NCBI GenBank assembly: GCA_036277115.1 | Contig: DASUNM010000027.1 | Span: 496,001 to 560,000, forward strand | DNA: 64,000 bases | DNA from: Pyrinomonadaceae bacterium | GTDB lineage: Bacteria > Acidobacteriota > Blastocatellia > Pyrinomonadales > Pyrinomonadaceae | Reading direction: 5' to 3' | Shown: positions 8,757 through 18,745 of the stretch, in pieces | How positions within the stretch are numbered: position 1 is the stretch's first letter | Layout of the letters: every line of letters begins with the position of its first letter | The notes under the pieces: model-generated | Told to the model about the DNA's origin: nothing | Seen by the model: the letters and a program-made list of their open reading frames with translations, nothing else | The model's database searches: none | Position numbers and translations under genes: made by a program

Positions 8757-9587
8757 TCACCAGAGCCGGCTGCGCGTCGCTTCGAATGACGAGAGCGGCT
8801 GTGTTTGCAAGCCGAAAGCCTGTGGGTTCTCGCCAATGATGGCCGCGGCAAAAAATCGCGGTACGTAATAGACATTCTCATTCTGAAACGTGGCATCAAG
8901 CTTGTGGCTGTTAGCGGTAAGCGCACAAATACTGCAAGCCGCATTTTCAGACGTCACCAGCAGGGCAAGATCGCGTTCGACGTTCCCTCCACCACGGTTG
9001 TAGGAAAGAATCGCCAGCGCTTCTTTCATCGGATCATTTTTGAATGTCTTCATGCTCCGCATGATGTAACGAGCGGCGGCATCGGCTGACTTATCAACGT
9101 CGAGAAGGTCCAGGGGCGTCAATCCGAAATGCGCGCCGGTCTTCTGGGTGAACTGAAACATGCCTAACGAACCCGCCTCGTTCGGAGACTGAATATTGAT
9201 GTAGGCGGATTCGATCGCGGGGATGTAAAGACCAATCAGGGGCGACACTTTATGCTTCTTAAAAATGCCATTGATTGTTGGCGCGGACGACTGCCCGCGT
9301 TCAAACATTGATCGCGTGCCTTTTCCCGCCTCGTTGCTTTCGATGCGTTGCACGTAGAAGTCGACGTGCTTTTGGATGGTAGCTTCGAACGCGGGCGTGA
9401 ATTGATAATCGTTTCCCGACATCTCGCGCGCGATGCTGCGCGCTTTGGCCGACACAAAGGCGGTGCGCTCAGCCGCAGTCATCTGCTGATAGAGCTTGTT
9501 TGATTGCGCATTTGCGACACGTCCCGGCGACATCGCGAAACAGGTTGCGATAGCAATTAGAAAAAATGTGAGTCCTCGAAGTTTCAT
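8757..9587 (-). CDS. Secreted SLT-type lytic transglycosylase
   Basis: The 276-aa precursor has a signal peptide (cleavage near AANAQ-like VANAQ, residue 28) and a soluble lytic transglycosylase domain. The catalytic glutamate is E126 in IPAIESAYI, and GSLGMFQFTQKTG and LAILSYNRGGGNVERDL are the expected following blocks. Such enzymes cut peptidoglycan glycan strands, leaving 1,6-anhydro-muramic ends. An N-terminal helical region (MTAAERTAFVSAKAR...HVDFYV) and the C-terminal block FAAAIIGENPQAFGLQTQPLSS are also found in the outer domain of the kinase at 10518, so the two are paralogs. A 250-bp gap separates it from the divergent sigma factor gene. Confidence 0.9.
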   Translation of the reverse strand: MKLRGLTFFLIAIATCFAMSPGRVANAQSNKLYQQMTAAERTAFVSAKARSIAREMSGNDYQFTPAFEATIQKHVDFYVQRIESNEAGKGTRSMFERGQSSAPTINGIFKKHKVSPLIGLYIPAIESAYINIQSPNEAGSLGMFQFTQKTGAHFGLTPLDLLDVDKSADAAARYIMRSMKTFKNDPMKEALAILSYNRGGGNVERDLALLVTSENAACSICALTANSHKLDATFQNENVYYVPRFFAAAIIGENPQAFGLQTQPLSSFEATRSRLW

Positions 9588-9838
9588 TAGTTCATCTCCC
9601 TAAATTCAGATTTAAGCTTAACACCTCACTCTCATAAGCGAGATAACCGCAGCGAAGTGTTCAATGCGACGATAGGCGCGCCTCGGGGCGCTGGTAATGC
9701 ACGCGGGAGGCGTGCGTACCCACGCAAGCGAGAATCAAAGCCGAAACTGTTCATCAATCGTCGCAAAATCTTCGTGATCGCCGAATGGTTCGCCGTCGCA
9801 TTCACGTCTGATTAAAGATGATAAGATTGCGACGTTTT

Positions 9839-10408
9839 ATGTCAGTCGCATCTGTGGAATTAACCGGGTTGTTGGAAGATTGGAAGCAGGGCGATCCGAC
9901 CGCGCTGCAGAAGCTAACCCCGCTGATCTATGACGAACTGCGCCGCATCGCTCACCGCTACGCGCACCGCGAACGCAATGGCCACACTTTGGAGACGACG
10001 GCCCTGGTTAACGAGGCTTACTTGCGACTGGCCGGGAGTGAAAAGCGTGATTGGCAGAACCGCTCACATTTTTTCGCGGTCACCGCGCAGGTGATGCGGC
10101 ACATCCTAATCGACCACGCGCGGCGACGCCATTACGTCAAGCACGGCGGCGGAGCGCAACAGGTTCCCATTGAAACAGCTCTATTAATGAAGAGCGAGCG
10201 CGCCGCAGAGTTAATCGCTCTCGATGAAGCGCTCGAGGAGTTTGCCCTGCTGGATCCGCGCAAAGCGCGCGTGGTTGAACTTCGTTACTTTGGCGGACTG
10301 AGTTTGGAAGAGACCGCCGAAGCCGTCGGGCTTTCTTTAATGACCGTGCGACGTGACTGGCAGGCGGCCAAAGCCTGGTTGTATCGAAGGATGAAGGATG
10401 AAGGATGA
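9839..10408 (+). CDS. ECF sigma factor, TIGR02999-like (Sig-70_X6)
   Basis: The 189-aa protein has region 2 (DELRRIAHRYAHRERNGHTLETTALVNEAYLRL, then WQNRSHFFAVTAQVMRHILIDHARRR) and region 4 (RVVELRYFGGLSLEETAEAVGLSLMTVRRDW). These are hallmarks of the planctomycete/acidobacterial ECF group usually found beside Pkn2-type kinases. The ATG at 9839 aligns with the family start; an ATG seven codons upstream (9818) is also open. No anti-sigma factor is adjacent, and this group is thought to be controlled by the neighbouring kinase. It is followed after 109 bp by exactly such a kinase, which supports a signalling pair. Confidence 0.93.
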   Translation: MSVASVELTGLLEDWKQGDPTALQKLTPLIYDELRRIAHRYAHRERNGHTLETTALVNEAYLRLAGSEKRDWQNRSHFFAVTAQVMRHILIDHARRRHYVKHGGGAQQVPIETALLMKSERAAELIALDEALEEFALLDPRKARVVELRYFGGLSLEETAEAVGLSLMTVRRDWQAAKAWLYRRMKDEG

Positions 10409-10517
10409 ATGATGAGGGAGGAAGCAATCTTCGAAACTGTTCGCAACTTGGCAATTCATATGATGTTCAGTCCTATTCAAGTATCGGCAATTGGCAATTG
10501 CAAATCGGCAATGTGCT

Positions 10518-12499
<1,982 letters not shown>

Positions 12500-12503
<4 letters not shown>

Positions 12504-12592
12504 GGTCAGTACCGGTAGCGACCGGGTAATCGTGTCTAAATCTCGAACCGTGTTGCGAATCCGGTCGCTACCGCTCCCGGTACTGACCTCAC
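12500..12592. repeat. Palindromic repeat, family B (GTCAGTACC type)
   Basis: Arms GTGAGGTCAGTACC and GGTACTGACCTCAC enclose GGTAGCGACCGG/CCGGTCGCTACC. Relatives lie at 40458-40500 (half), 60451 and 63680. The first bases give the TGA stop of the kinase-transglycosylase gene (12501-12503). Confidence 0.9.
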
Positions 12593-12630
12593 CGTGGCTG
12601 CTCCGCGCTAGGTAATTTCTGATCTCAAGC

Positions 12631-14106
12631 TCACTTCCGATCCTTAAATTGATCGTTAAGCATCGTGTGGCGGCTGACCAGCGGCAACTGGCGCCCGGCG
12701 ATAAACAAATGGCGAACGTTCGTCCGCGCTTCCAGCATGTCGCCATCAGTAATCACGAGATTCGCGAGCTTGCCGGCTTCGATCGAACCGAGACGATCCG
12801 CTACTCCCAAAATCTGAGCAGGATAAAGCGTAACCGACTTTAGTGCTTCCGCTTTTGGCAAACCATACGCCGCGGCCATGCCCGCGTTGAAAGGCAAGTC
12901 GCGCGTGTGAGCACCGGAGTCGCCTGCCGAGATGCAGAACCGCACACCGGCCGCCTGCAACTTCGACGCGTTCTCGTACATCGAGTCGTATCCGTCATCT
13001 TCGCGCAGCGGCAGGTTCAAAACGCCGTCAAGAATCACCGGCACGTCCTTCTGTTTTAAGAACGACGCGATCTTCCAGCCTTCGCTCGCGCCGAGGATGA
13101 TCGGCTTCAACTTAAGTTCCTCGGCAAATCGAATCACCGCGCGCATCTCGCGATCGCGTTCCGCGCGGAAAATGATCGGCCGTTCGCCGCGCGCATAAGG
13201 AACCAATGCAGCGAGCTTCAGATCGATGGCTGGTCGCGGAACCGATCTTGGATCTCTGCGGTAAGCGTCCTGCGTCCGGCCATAGGCTTCAGCGTCGCGA
13301 AAGATTTTCCGCAGCTCTTCAATGCGTCGATCGCGTTGGGTGAGCGCTTCGGGCGTTATGTTTAGCGCACCCCCACCGAAACCGCCGCCACCGATGCGTG
13401 GAAACTGAATCACCAGCGCCGCTTCCGGAACCAAAGCCATTTCCCGGGGGCTACTGCCAAAGAGATTCACGAAAGCCGCTTGCCCCGAAATGATTCCGCC
13501 GGATGGTCCGGACAGAGCATTGGTAACGCCGGCGACGCGCGTCACCGCAATGTGCGCGCTATGCGGATTGACGGCCCAAATCGCGGCAATGTTTGGGTTC
13601 ATGTCGCCGAGTTCCGTTGTGTCCATCGTTCCGGGTGCGCCGGTAGGAATTTCGGCCAGACCCATGTTCGTGGCGAGATCGATCATGCCGGGATAAACAA
13701 TTAGTCCGCGTCCATCGATCTCCTGCGCGCCTGCGGGAACCGTAGCATTTGCGCCGACTGCGGCGATGCGCCCATTGCTGATAACCAGCGTCCCGTTCTC
13801 AATGTCTGCGCCGCTAACTGTGACGATTCGCGCGTTGCGAATGACGTAGGTCAGCAGTGGTGTATTAGTTAGTTTGGGATCGATGCGATCAGTGTCTTGC
13901 GCGAGTACTCTTCCCCTAAGGCCGGGGGAGATGAGAAACGCAAACAGCAACGTGAGCGACGCGATGAAGCGAAAGGTCTGCTCCCCTCTCCGCACGCGGA
14001 GAGGGGCTGGGGGAGAGGTTGGGCCGAACGTTAACCCCACCCCTAACCCCTCCCCGCTTGCGGGGAGGGGAACATAAGCGTTGTCGTATTGACCCTTCGT
14101 TTTCAT
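12631..14106 (-). CDS. Exported amidohydrolase-like protein lacking the metal ligands (likely pseudoenzyme)
   Basis: The 491-aa protein has the composite beta-sandwich and barrel of imidazolonepropionase-like amidohydrolases (VIRNARIVTV, TLVISNGRIAAVG, VTLYPAQILGVADRLGSIEAGKLANLVI). The metal sites are lost: the usual PGxIDxHxH reads PGMIDLATNMG, the second-His region reads IIFRAERDRE and the third ILGASEGWKIA. The paralog upstream keeps all of these. The ATG at 14106 overlaps the stop of that paralog (ATGA), so the two are translationally coupled. Between this start and the signal peptide (FIASLTLLFAFLISPG) the frame runs through a repeat, giving LPASGEGLGVGL and SPPAPLRVRRG. A structural or regulatory partner role for the active paralog is inferred. 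Confidence 0.85.
   Translation of the reverse strand: MKTKGQYDNAYVPLPASGEGLGVGLTFGPTSPPAPLRVRRGEQTFRFIASLTLLFAFLISPGLRGRVLAQDTDRIDPKLTNTPLLTYVIRNARIVTVSGADIENGTLVISNGRIAAVGANATVPAGAQEIDGRGLIVYPGMIDLATNMGLAEIPTGAPGTMDTTELGDMNPNIAAIWAVNPHSAHIAVTRVAGVTNALSGPSGGIISGQAAFVNLFGSSPREMALVPEAALVIQFPRIGGGGFGGGALNITPEALTQRDRRIEELRKIFRDAEAYGRTQDAYRRDPRSVPRPAIDLKLAALVPYARGERPIIFRAERDREMRAVIRFAEELKLKPIILGASEGWKIASFLKQKDVPVILDGVLNLPLREDDGYDSMYENASKLQAAGVRFCISAGDSGAHTRDLPFNAGMAAAYGLPKAEALKSVTLYPAQILGVADRLGSIEAGKLANLVITDGDMLEARTNVRHLFIAGRQLPLVSRHTMLNDQFKDRK
13983..14070. repeat. Family D palindromic repeat read in frame near the N-terminus of the amidohydrolase-like gene
   Basis: Two hairpins of 24 bp each (13983-14006 and 14047-14070) are built on CCCCTCTCCG/CGGAGAGGGG and CCCCTCCCCG/CGGGGAGGGG. 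They lie between the start codon at 14106 and the signal-peptide region and keep the frame open. Confidence 0.8.
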
Positions 14107-15521
14107 CGCTTGTGGTCCTCCCGATCCTGAATGTCGTCGTCATGCTGGGACGCGCGCCGAATCGCAGATGGCGCGCGTGGCGGACCTCCACCCGGCGTAG
14201 GTTTATTCGGGTCTGCTGCTTCAAGTGTCTTTCGCTCTGCATCCATCTGTGCTCGACGCGCAATGTCTGCCTGGCGATCAAATAACAATTCGCCATCGAC
14301 GAACGTCTGCTCGACGCGTGCATAGACGCTCAACGGATGCGCGGTCCAAATCGCCAGGTCGGCGTCTTTGCCCACCTCAATCGACCCGACCCGATTGTCG
14401 ACGCCGAGTTGCATAGCCGGATTAAGCGTCACCAGCTTCAACGCTTCTTCTTCGGTCAGCCCGCCGTACCGCATCATCTTTGCGGCTTCAATATTCAAAC
14501 GGCGCGCGCGCTCATCCGAATCTGAATTTACCGACGAAACGACGCCATGCCGGGTCATGATCGGCACGGCATAAGGAATTGCGTCGTAAGCTTCCATTTT
14601 GTAGCCCCAGAAATCGGCAAAGGCGGAAGCCATTCCGCCATGGCGCGCGATTTCGGTCGCCACCTTGTAGCCTTCGAGGACGTGCTGGAACGTGCGAATC
14701 TTGAAACCGAATTCGTCCGCCAGATTAATCAGCATCAGAATCTCTTCGGCCCGATAGCAGTGCGCGTGCACATAGCGCTTGCCTTCGAGAATTTCGACCA
14801 GCGGCTCGAGTTCCAGGTCGCGACGTGGCGGCATCACGTTTTGATCGCGACGCGAGACCGCGGCGCGGTAGTCGTCCCAATCGCGTTTGTAATCACGGGC
14901 GCGCGTGAAGGCGTCGCGAATCACTTCTTCAACACCCATGCGCGTGGCGGGATAGCGTGGTTGCAAACCGGGAATGTTGAAGTTGGTGCGCTTCGGATTC
15001 TCGCCGAGCGCAAACTTGATTCCAGTCGGCGCGCCGGGAAAGATAAAGTCCGCCGCGGGATGTCCCCACTTGAACTTGACCGTCTGGCTCAGCCCACCGA
15101 TCGCGTTGCACGAGCCGTGCAGCAGCAAAGCGGAGGTCGTTCCCCCCGCCAGCCCGCGATAGATGTTGATCGCGTTCGGATTCAGAATATCCTGCGCGCG
15201 CGCCATCGAGGTGACCGACTTGGTGCATTCATTCACCGAGCCGTCCATCATCGCGTGCGAGTGCGCATCGATGATTCCCGGCAACACGAACTTACCGGTG
15301 GCGTCGATCACGCGGGCTCCCGTAGGCGCGCTCAAGTTTTGCCCCACGGTCGCAATCTTCCCGTTACGGATCAGAACGTCCGTGTTTTGCAGCGTGCCGC
15401 GCGTCACCGTCAGCACCGTCGCATTCTTTATCAGAGTCGTTTGCGCTGCATCGCGCGGTTGTGCGCCGATGTTAATGCACGCGAAGGTCACCAGGCAGGC
15501 GATTAGAAACAGTCTTTTCAT
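14103..15521 (-). CDS. Exported imidazolonepropionase-like amidohydrolase
   Basis: The 472-aa precursor has a signal peptide ([21 protein letters not shown]) and a complete amidohydrolase metal site: PGIIDAHSH (H87 and H89), [22 protein letters not shown] and SVNSDSDE. The family hydrolyses C-N bonds in cyclic amides, dipeptides or lactams; exported members are often dipeptidase- or prolidase-like, so the substrate is open. The start is set by the ATG at 15521 with GGAG 10-12 bases upstream, which excludes a 30-codon extension to 15611. The Pro/Gly-rich, charged C-terminus ends in the ATGA overlap with the next gene. Confidence 0.9.
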   Translation of the reverse strand: MKRLFLIACLVTFACINIGAQPRDAAQTTLIKNATVLTVTRGTLQNTDVLIRNGKIATVGQNLSAPTGARVIDATGKFVLPGIIDAHSHAMMDGSVNECTKSVTSMARAQDILNPNAINIYRGLAGGTTSALLLHGSCNAIGGLSQTVKFKWGHPAADFIFPGAPTGIKFALGENPKRTNFNIPGLQPRYPATRMGVEEVIRDAFTRARDYKRDWDDYRAAVSRRDQNVMPPRRDLELEPLVEILEGKRYVHAHCYRAEEILMLINLADEFGFKIRTFQHVLEGYKVATEIARHGGMASAFADFWGYKMEAYDAIPYAVPIMTRHGVVSSVNSDSDERARRLNIEAAKMMRYGGLTEEEALKLVTLNPAMQLGVDNRVGSIEVGKDADLAIWTAHPLSVYARVEQTFVDGELLFDRQADIARRAQMDAERKTLEAADPNKPTPGGGPPRAPSAIRRASQHDDDIQDREDHKR

Positions 15522-15668
15522 TTCAAGAACTCCACAAACTGGAATCTTCCGAAGAGCCATACTAACCGATTGGAATTGGCAGATTCTGCCAGATAATCGG
15601 AATGGGGACAATCAGTTTGTGCTTTCAAATCCCTAATCGTCGTGCGAACACGCAAAGCCGCAGCGCGG

Positions 15669-15789
15669 CGAAATGTTTATAGCCCCCCGCGGCTTCATTC
15701 CGCGTTTCTTTCGCATTGAGCGAAATGCGAAGCATTTCGCTCAATCTGCGAGTGCTAAGAAGAAGAACTTTTTGACTATAAACATTTCG
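15669..15789. repeat. 121-bp palindromic MITE-like element
   Basis: Perfect 14-bp terminal arms CGAAATGTTTATAG (15669-15682) and CTATAAACATTTCG (15776-15789) surround a perfect inner hairpin (15715-15745, 14-bp arms ATTGAGCGAAATGC). It lies in the 350-bp divergent gap between the amidohydrolase and M61 peptidase genes, where I see no coding region. Confidence 0.8.
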
Positions 15790-15871
15790 TGCCTACGGCA
15801 CTCTTCGACGATCGCCTCGCTGAAGCGGGAGGTTAATGATAAATTCGAGTTCATCAAATCAAGTCATCGTT

Positions 15872-17755
15872 ATGAACAAACGTAAACCATTCTTTACGGG
15901 CGCGACGCTTCTAATCCTGGCACTGGCATTCTCAGCTTCGGCGCAGGACCAGCCGCTGAAGATTGATTACCGGTTGGGCATGTCCCAGCCCAGCTCGCAC
16001 TTATTTGAAGTCACAATCGAAGTGCGACTGCCTGACACTGCAAAACCTGATTCATTGGATTTTCAAATGGCGAAGTGGTCGCCGGGCCGTTACGCGGTGT
16101 TCGATTTCGCCAAGAATGTTCAGGAATTCCGCGCCCTCCTCGGCATTTGTCCGGAAACCGCGGATTGCACGCAGCCTGACGCCCCGGTCACTCGAGTGGA
16201 TGACCAAACCTGGCGAGTGTCGTTGCGCAATACGCACAGCGCCACAATCACTTACAAAGTCTTCGGGAACGATTTGTCCGGAACGTTCTCACAACTTGAT
16301 TCGCGTCACGCGAATTTCAACGGCGGCTCGATCTTCATGTACATCGTGAATCACAAACAGGATCCGGTTAGCCTCTCGATTAACCCGCCATCAGGGTGGC
16401 GCATCGTCAATGGCCGGATCGAGAAACGAGATCAGCGCCAATGGCACTTTCCCAACTGGGACGTAATGATCGACACGCCGACTGAGATCGCGCCGGATTG
16501 GACGCAAGACACTTTTACGGTCGACGGCAAGCAGTATCACGTCGTGCTTCACGCATTCGGCAAACACGGAAATAAGCGGCCGGCGTTGGTGCGGGACATC
16601 GAGAAAATTGTCCGCGCAGAGATCGCGATGTGGGGACCACCGGAGTTGGATTCGTACACGTTTCTAATTCACTTCGCGAACGATGGCCATTCGGGTGACG
16701 GCATGGAACATCTGACGTCAACGCAGATTATTCAGCCGGGCGAACTCAGCGATCCGGAGCAATACGGCGGCGCGCTCGCCACCGCCGCGCACGAATTCTT
16801 TCATGTGTGGAACGTAAAGCGTTTGCGGCCGATCGAGCTTGGGCCCTGGGATTTCACGCGGCCGTTGCATACACGCGGACTCTGGATCGCCGAAGGCGTC
16901 ACAAATTACTACGGTCACCTGATGATGCGGCGCGCGGGTTTGTGGAACGACACCAGGGTTTTGAAGACCTTCGCGGATCAGATCAGTGAAGTGGATAACG
17001 CGCCGGGCAGTAAGTTAATGAGCGCGGAAGAATCTTCGCTGTCAGCGCCGTTCATCGACGACGCGCCGCACGCGCAGGAGACTAATCTCGCGAACACGGC
17101 AATCAGCTACTACCCGAAAGGTGAAATCATCGGCCTCGTGCTCGACCTCCTAATTCGTGGAAAGACAAAAGGCAAAGCGTCCCTCGACGATGTGATGCGG
17201 CGGATGTACGAAGACTTTTATTTGAAGAGTTCGAACAGTAGTTATTACCTGCGCGGTCGTGGGTTCCGCAATGAAGACTTTGAAAAAACGGTCTCTGATG
17301 TCGCCGGCACTGACATGAGCGACTTCTTTCGCCGTTATGTCCGGGCCGTGGAAACGCCTCCGTACGAAGAAGCGTTCGCGCAGGTTGGTTTGAAATTTGT
17401 TCGTGAACCGCGCGGGCCGGTCACCGTGGGCATCGCTCCAGATGAAGGCGACAAAGCCAATTTCAAGATCGCGAGTGTGCGACCAGGCTCTCCAGCGGCG
17501 ACCGCCGGTTTGGAAGAAGGTGACGTGATTACGTCATTCGGCGGAGTAAAACTTATGCCGGCGAACTTCTTGAAAACAATCGGCCGTTACAAACCCGGCG
17601 ATCGGGTGCCGGTAGTTCTGCAACGCGGCGGCAAAGTACTCCGGCTTACGATCGCGTTGGGCGAGCCGATGCTCTTCAATTATCGAATTGAAGAGAACCC
17701 GAACGCATCGGCCGAAGCGAAGGCGTTGCGTGCGGCGTGGTTGAGCGGGAAGTAA
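15872..17755 (+). CDS. Exported M61 family peptidase with C-terminal PDZ domain
   Basis: The 627-aa precursor begins with a signal peptide (ending FSASAQ). The N-terminal beta domain contains the family block KWSPGRYAVFDFAKNV. GDGMEH (275-280) precedes the gluzincin site HEFFH (307-311), and E341 in LWIAEGVTNYY is the third zinc ligand. A PDZ domain lies near 510-600 (IASVRPGSPAATAGLEEGDVITSFGG). This is the arrangement of glycyl aminopeptidases (M61), which trim N-terminal Gly or Ala from peptides. The ATG at 15872 is preferred to 15836 because it starts directly at the signal peptide. It probably works in the periplasm and is transcribed alone. Confidence 0.93.
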   Translation: MNKRKPFFTGATLLILALAFSASAQDQPLKIDYRLGMSQPSSHLFEVTIEVRLPDTAKPDSLDFQMAKWSPGRYAVFDFAKNVQEFRALLGICPETADCTQPDAPVTRVDDQTWRVSLRNTHSATITYKVFGNDLSGTFSQLDSRHANFNGGSIFMYIVNHKQDPVSLSINPPSGWRIVNGRIEKRDQRQWHFPNWDVMIDTPTEIAPDWTQDTFTVDGKQYHVVLHAFGKHGNKRPALVRDIEKIVRAEIAMWGPPELDSYTFLIHFANDGHSGDGMEHLTSTQIIQPGELSDPEQYGGALATAAHEFFHVWNVKRLRPIELGPWDFTRPLHTRGLWIAEGVTNYYGHLMMRRAGLWNDTRVLKTFADQISEVDNAPGSKLMSAEESSLSAPFIDDAPHAQETNLANTAISYYPKGEIIGLVLDLLIRGKTKGKASLDDVMRRMYEDFYLKSSNSSYYLRGRGFRNEDFEKTVSDVAGTDMSDFFRRYVRAVETPPYEEAFAQVGLKFVREPRGPVTVGIAPDEGDKANFKIASVRPGSPAATAGLEEGDVITSFGGVKLMPANFLKTIGRYKPGDRVPVVLQRGGKVLRLTIALGEPMLFNYRIEENPNASAEAKALRAAWLSGK

Positions 17756-17763
17756 GATGCACC

Positions 17764-17830
17764 GTTTAGAGGCGGGCTCCCGCCCGCCAGTCTCTGACTC
17801 CAGCAGGCGGGCAGGAGCCCACCTCTAAAC
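17764..17830. repeat. REP-like palindromic element, family A
   Basis: Outer arms GTTTAGAGGCGGGCTCCCGCCCGCC and a near complement. The right arm provides the TAG stop (17825-17827) of the flavoprotein gene. Confidence 0.88.
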
Positions 17831-18745
17831 AGCCCGAGGCTTTAATCTCTCCGAAATCACTTTTGCCGCCGTCGCCCCGTGGCCAACCGCGCCGGCAATC
17901 GTCGGTGCCAAAGGATTCGCGACGTCGCCGACTGCGAATACATTGGCGACGCTCGTCTCCTGGTGATGCTTCACGACTACGTAACCATCGGCGTCTAATT
18001 CCAACTGTCCGCGCATAAAATCCGTGTTCGGCTCCCAGCCGATTCTGATCAGCACGCCCTGCACCGCCATCTGAAAAGGTTTGATGGCGCCGCCCCGTTC
18101 GATCTCGACCGCCTCTACACGGTCGTTGCCGATGATGCGTCGGACGACAGACTCAGGAAACACCGTCACGCAATGATTGGTGTGAAGCTGTTCGGCAAAT
18201 TCGCGGCGCGCGCGCATTTTCCGGCCGCGATGAACCAGCGTGACCGTCGGGCAAACTTCCGACAGCAACAGAGCGTTTTCGGCCGCGGCATCTCCTCCGC
18301 CGATGACGCAGACATCTTTGCCGGTTAACTGTTCACGATCGCGCGCAGCTGTTTCGATGATGCCGCGACCCGCGAATTCCGCTTCGCCCGGCAGTCCGAG
18401 CCGGCGTCGCCGCAAACCGGTCGCGATGATCATCGCAATCGATTGCAGCTCTTCACCGCTTCTCAGTACAACCCGTCTGGCTTTCAAATCGACGCTTTCG
18501 ATCTCGACATTCGTCCATAGATCGAAGTCACAGTCCTTCGTCTGCTCGACAAACAAATCACGCAGCTCGCGCCCGTTCTGCGCGCGCACGCCGAGATAGT
18601 TTTCGACCGGGTTGTGAACCGAAAGAAGCTGCCCGCCGACTTCTTCGGCTTGCTCGAGCACCAGCGTGTCGAGACCCAGCTCGTCGCACCAACGCGCCGC
18701 CGACAGACCGGCTGCGCCAGCACCGATGATGATCACGTCATGCAT
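17825..18745 (-). CDS. Thioredoxin-reductase-like NAD(P)/FAD oxidoreductase without redox cysteines
   Basis: The 306-aa protein has two dinucleotide folds: GAGAAG (8-13) for FAD and VIGGGDAAAENALLL for NAD(P)H, plus the C-terminal FAD motif VFAVGDVAN. The CxxC between them in classical thioredoxin reductases is absent; the equivalent stretch reads ETAARDREQLTGKDVCVIGG. It is therefore more likely a ferredoxin/flavodoxin- or low-molecular-thiol-type reductase. The start codon coincides with the end of a 116-bp direct repeat, and the stop of the SIR2-STAND gene overlaps it (TAATG). Its native promoter lies beyond the inserted gene, near 22471-22543. The stop codon comes from a family A repeat. 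Confidence 0.88.
   Translation of the reverse strand: MHDVIIIGAGAAGLSAARWCDELGLDTLVLEQAEEVGGQLLSVHNPVENYLGVRAQNGRELRDLFVEQTKDCDFDLWTNVEIESVDLKARRVVLRSGEELQSIAMIIATGLRRRRLGLPGEAEFAGRGIIETAARDREQLTGKDVCVIGGGDAAAENALLLSEVCPTVTLVHRGRKMRARREFAEQLHTNHCVTVFPESVVRRIIGNDRVEAVEIERGGAIKPFQMAVQGVLIRIGWEPNTDFMRGQLELDADGYVVVKHHQETSVANVFAVGDVANPLAPTIAGAVGHGATAAKVISERLKPRAV
18630..18745. repeat. 116-bp perfect direct repeat, left copy
   Basis: Identical over 116 bp to 22355-22470. It starts exactly at the ATG of the flavoprotein gene and covers its first 38-39 codons. The two copies bracket the SIR2-STAND gene; outside them the sequences diverge at once. Confidence 0.97.
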
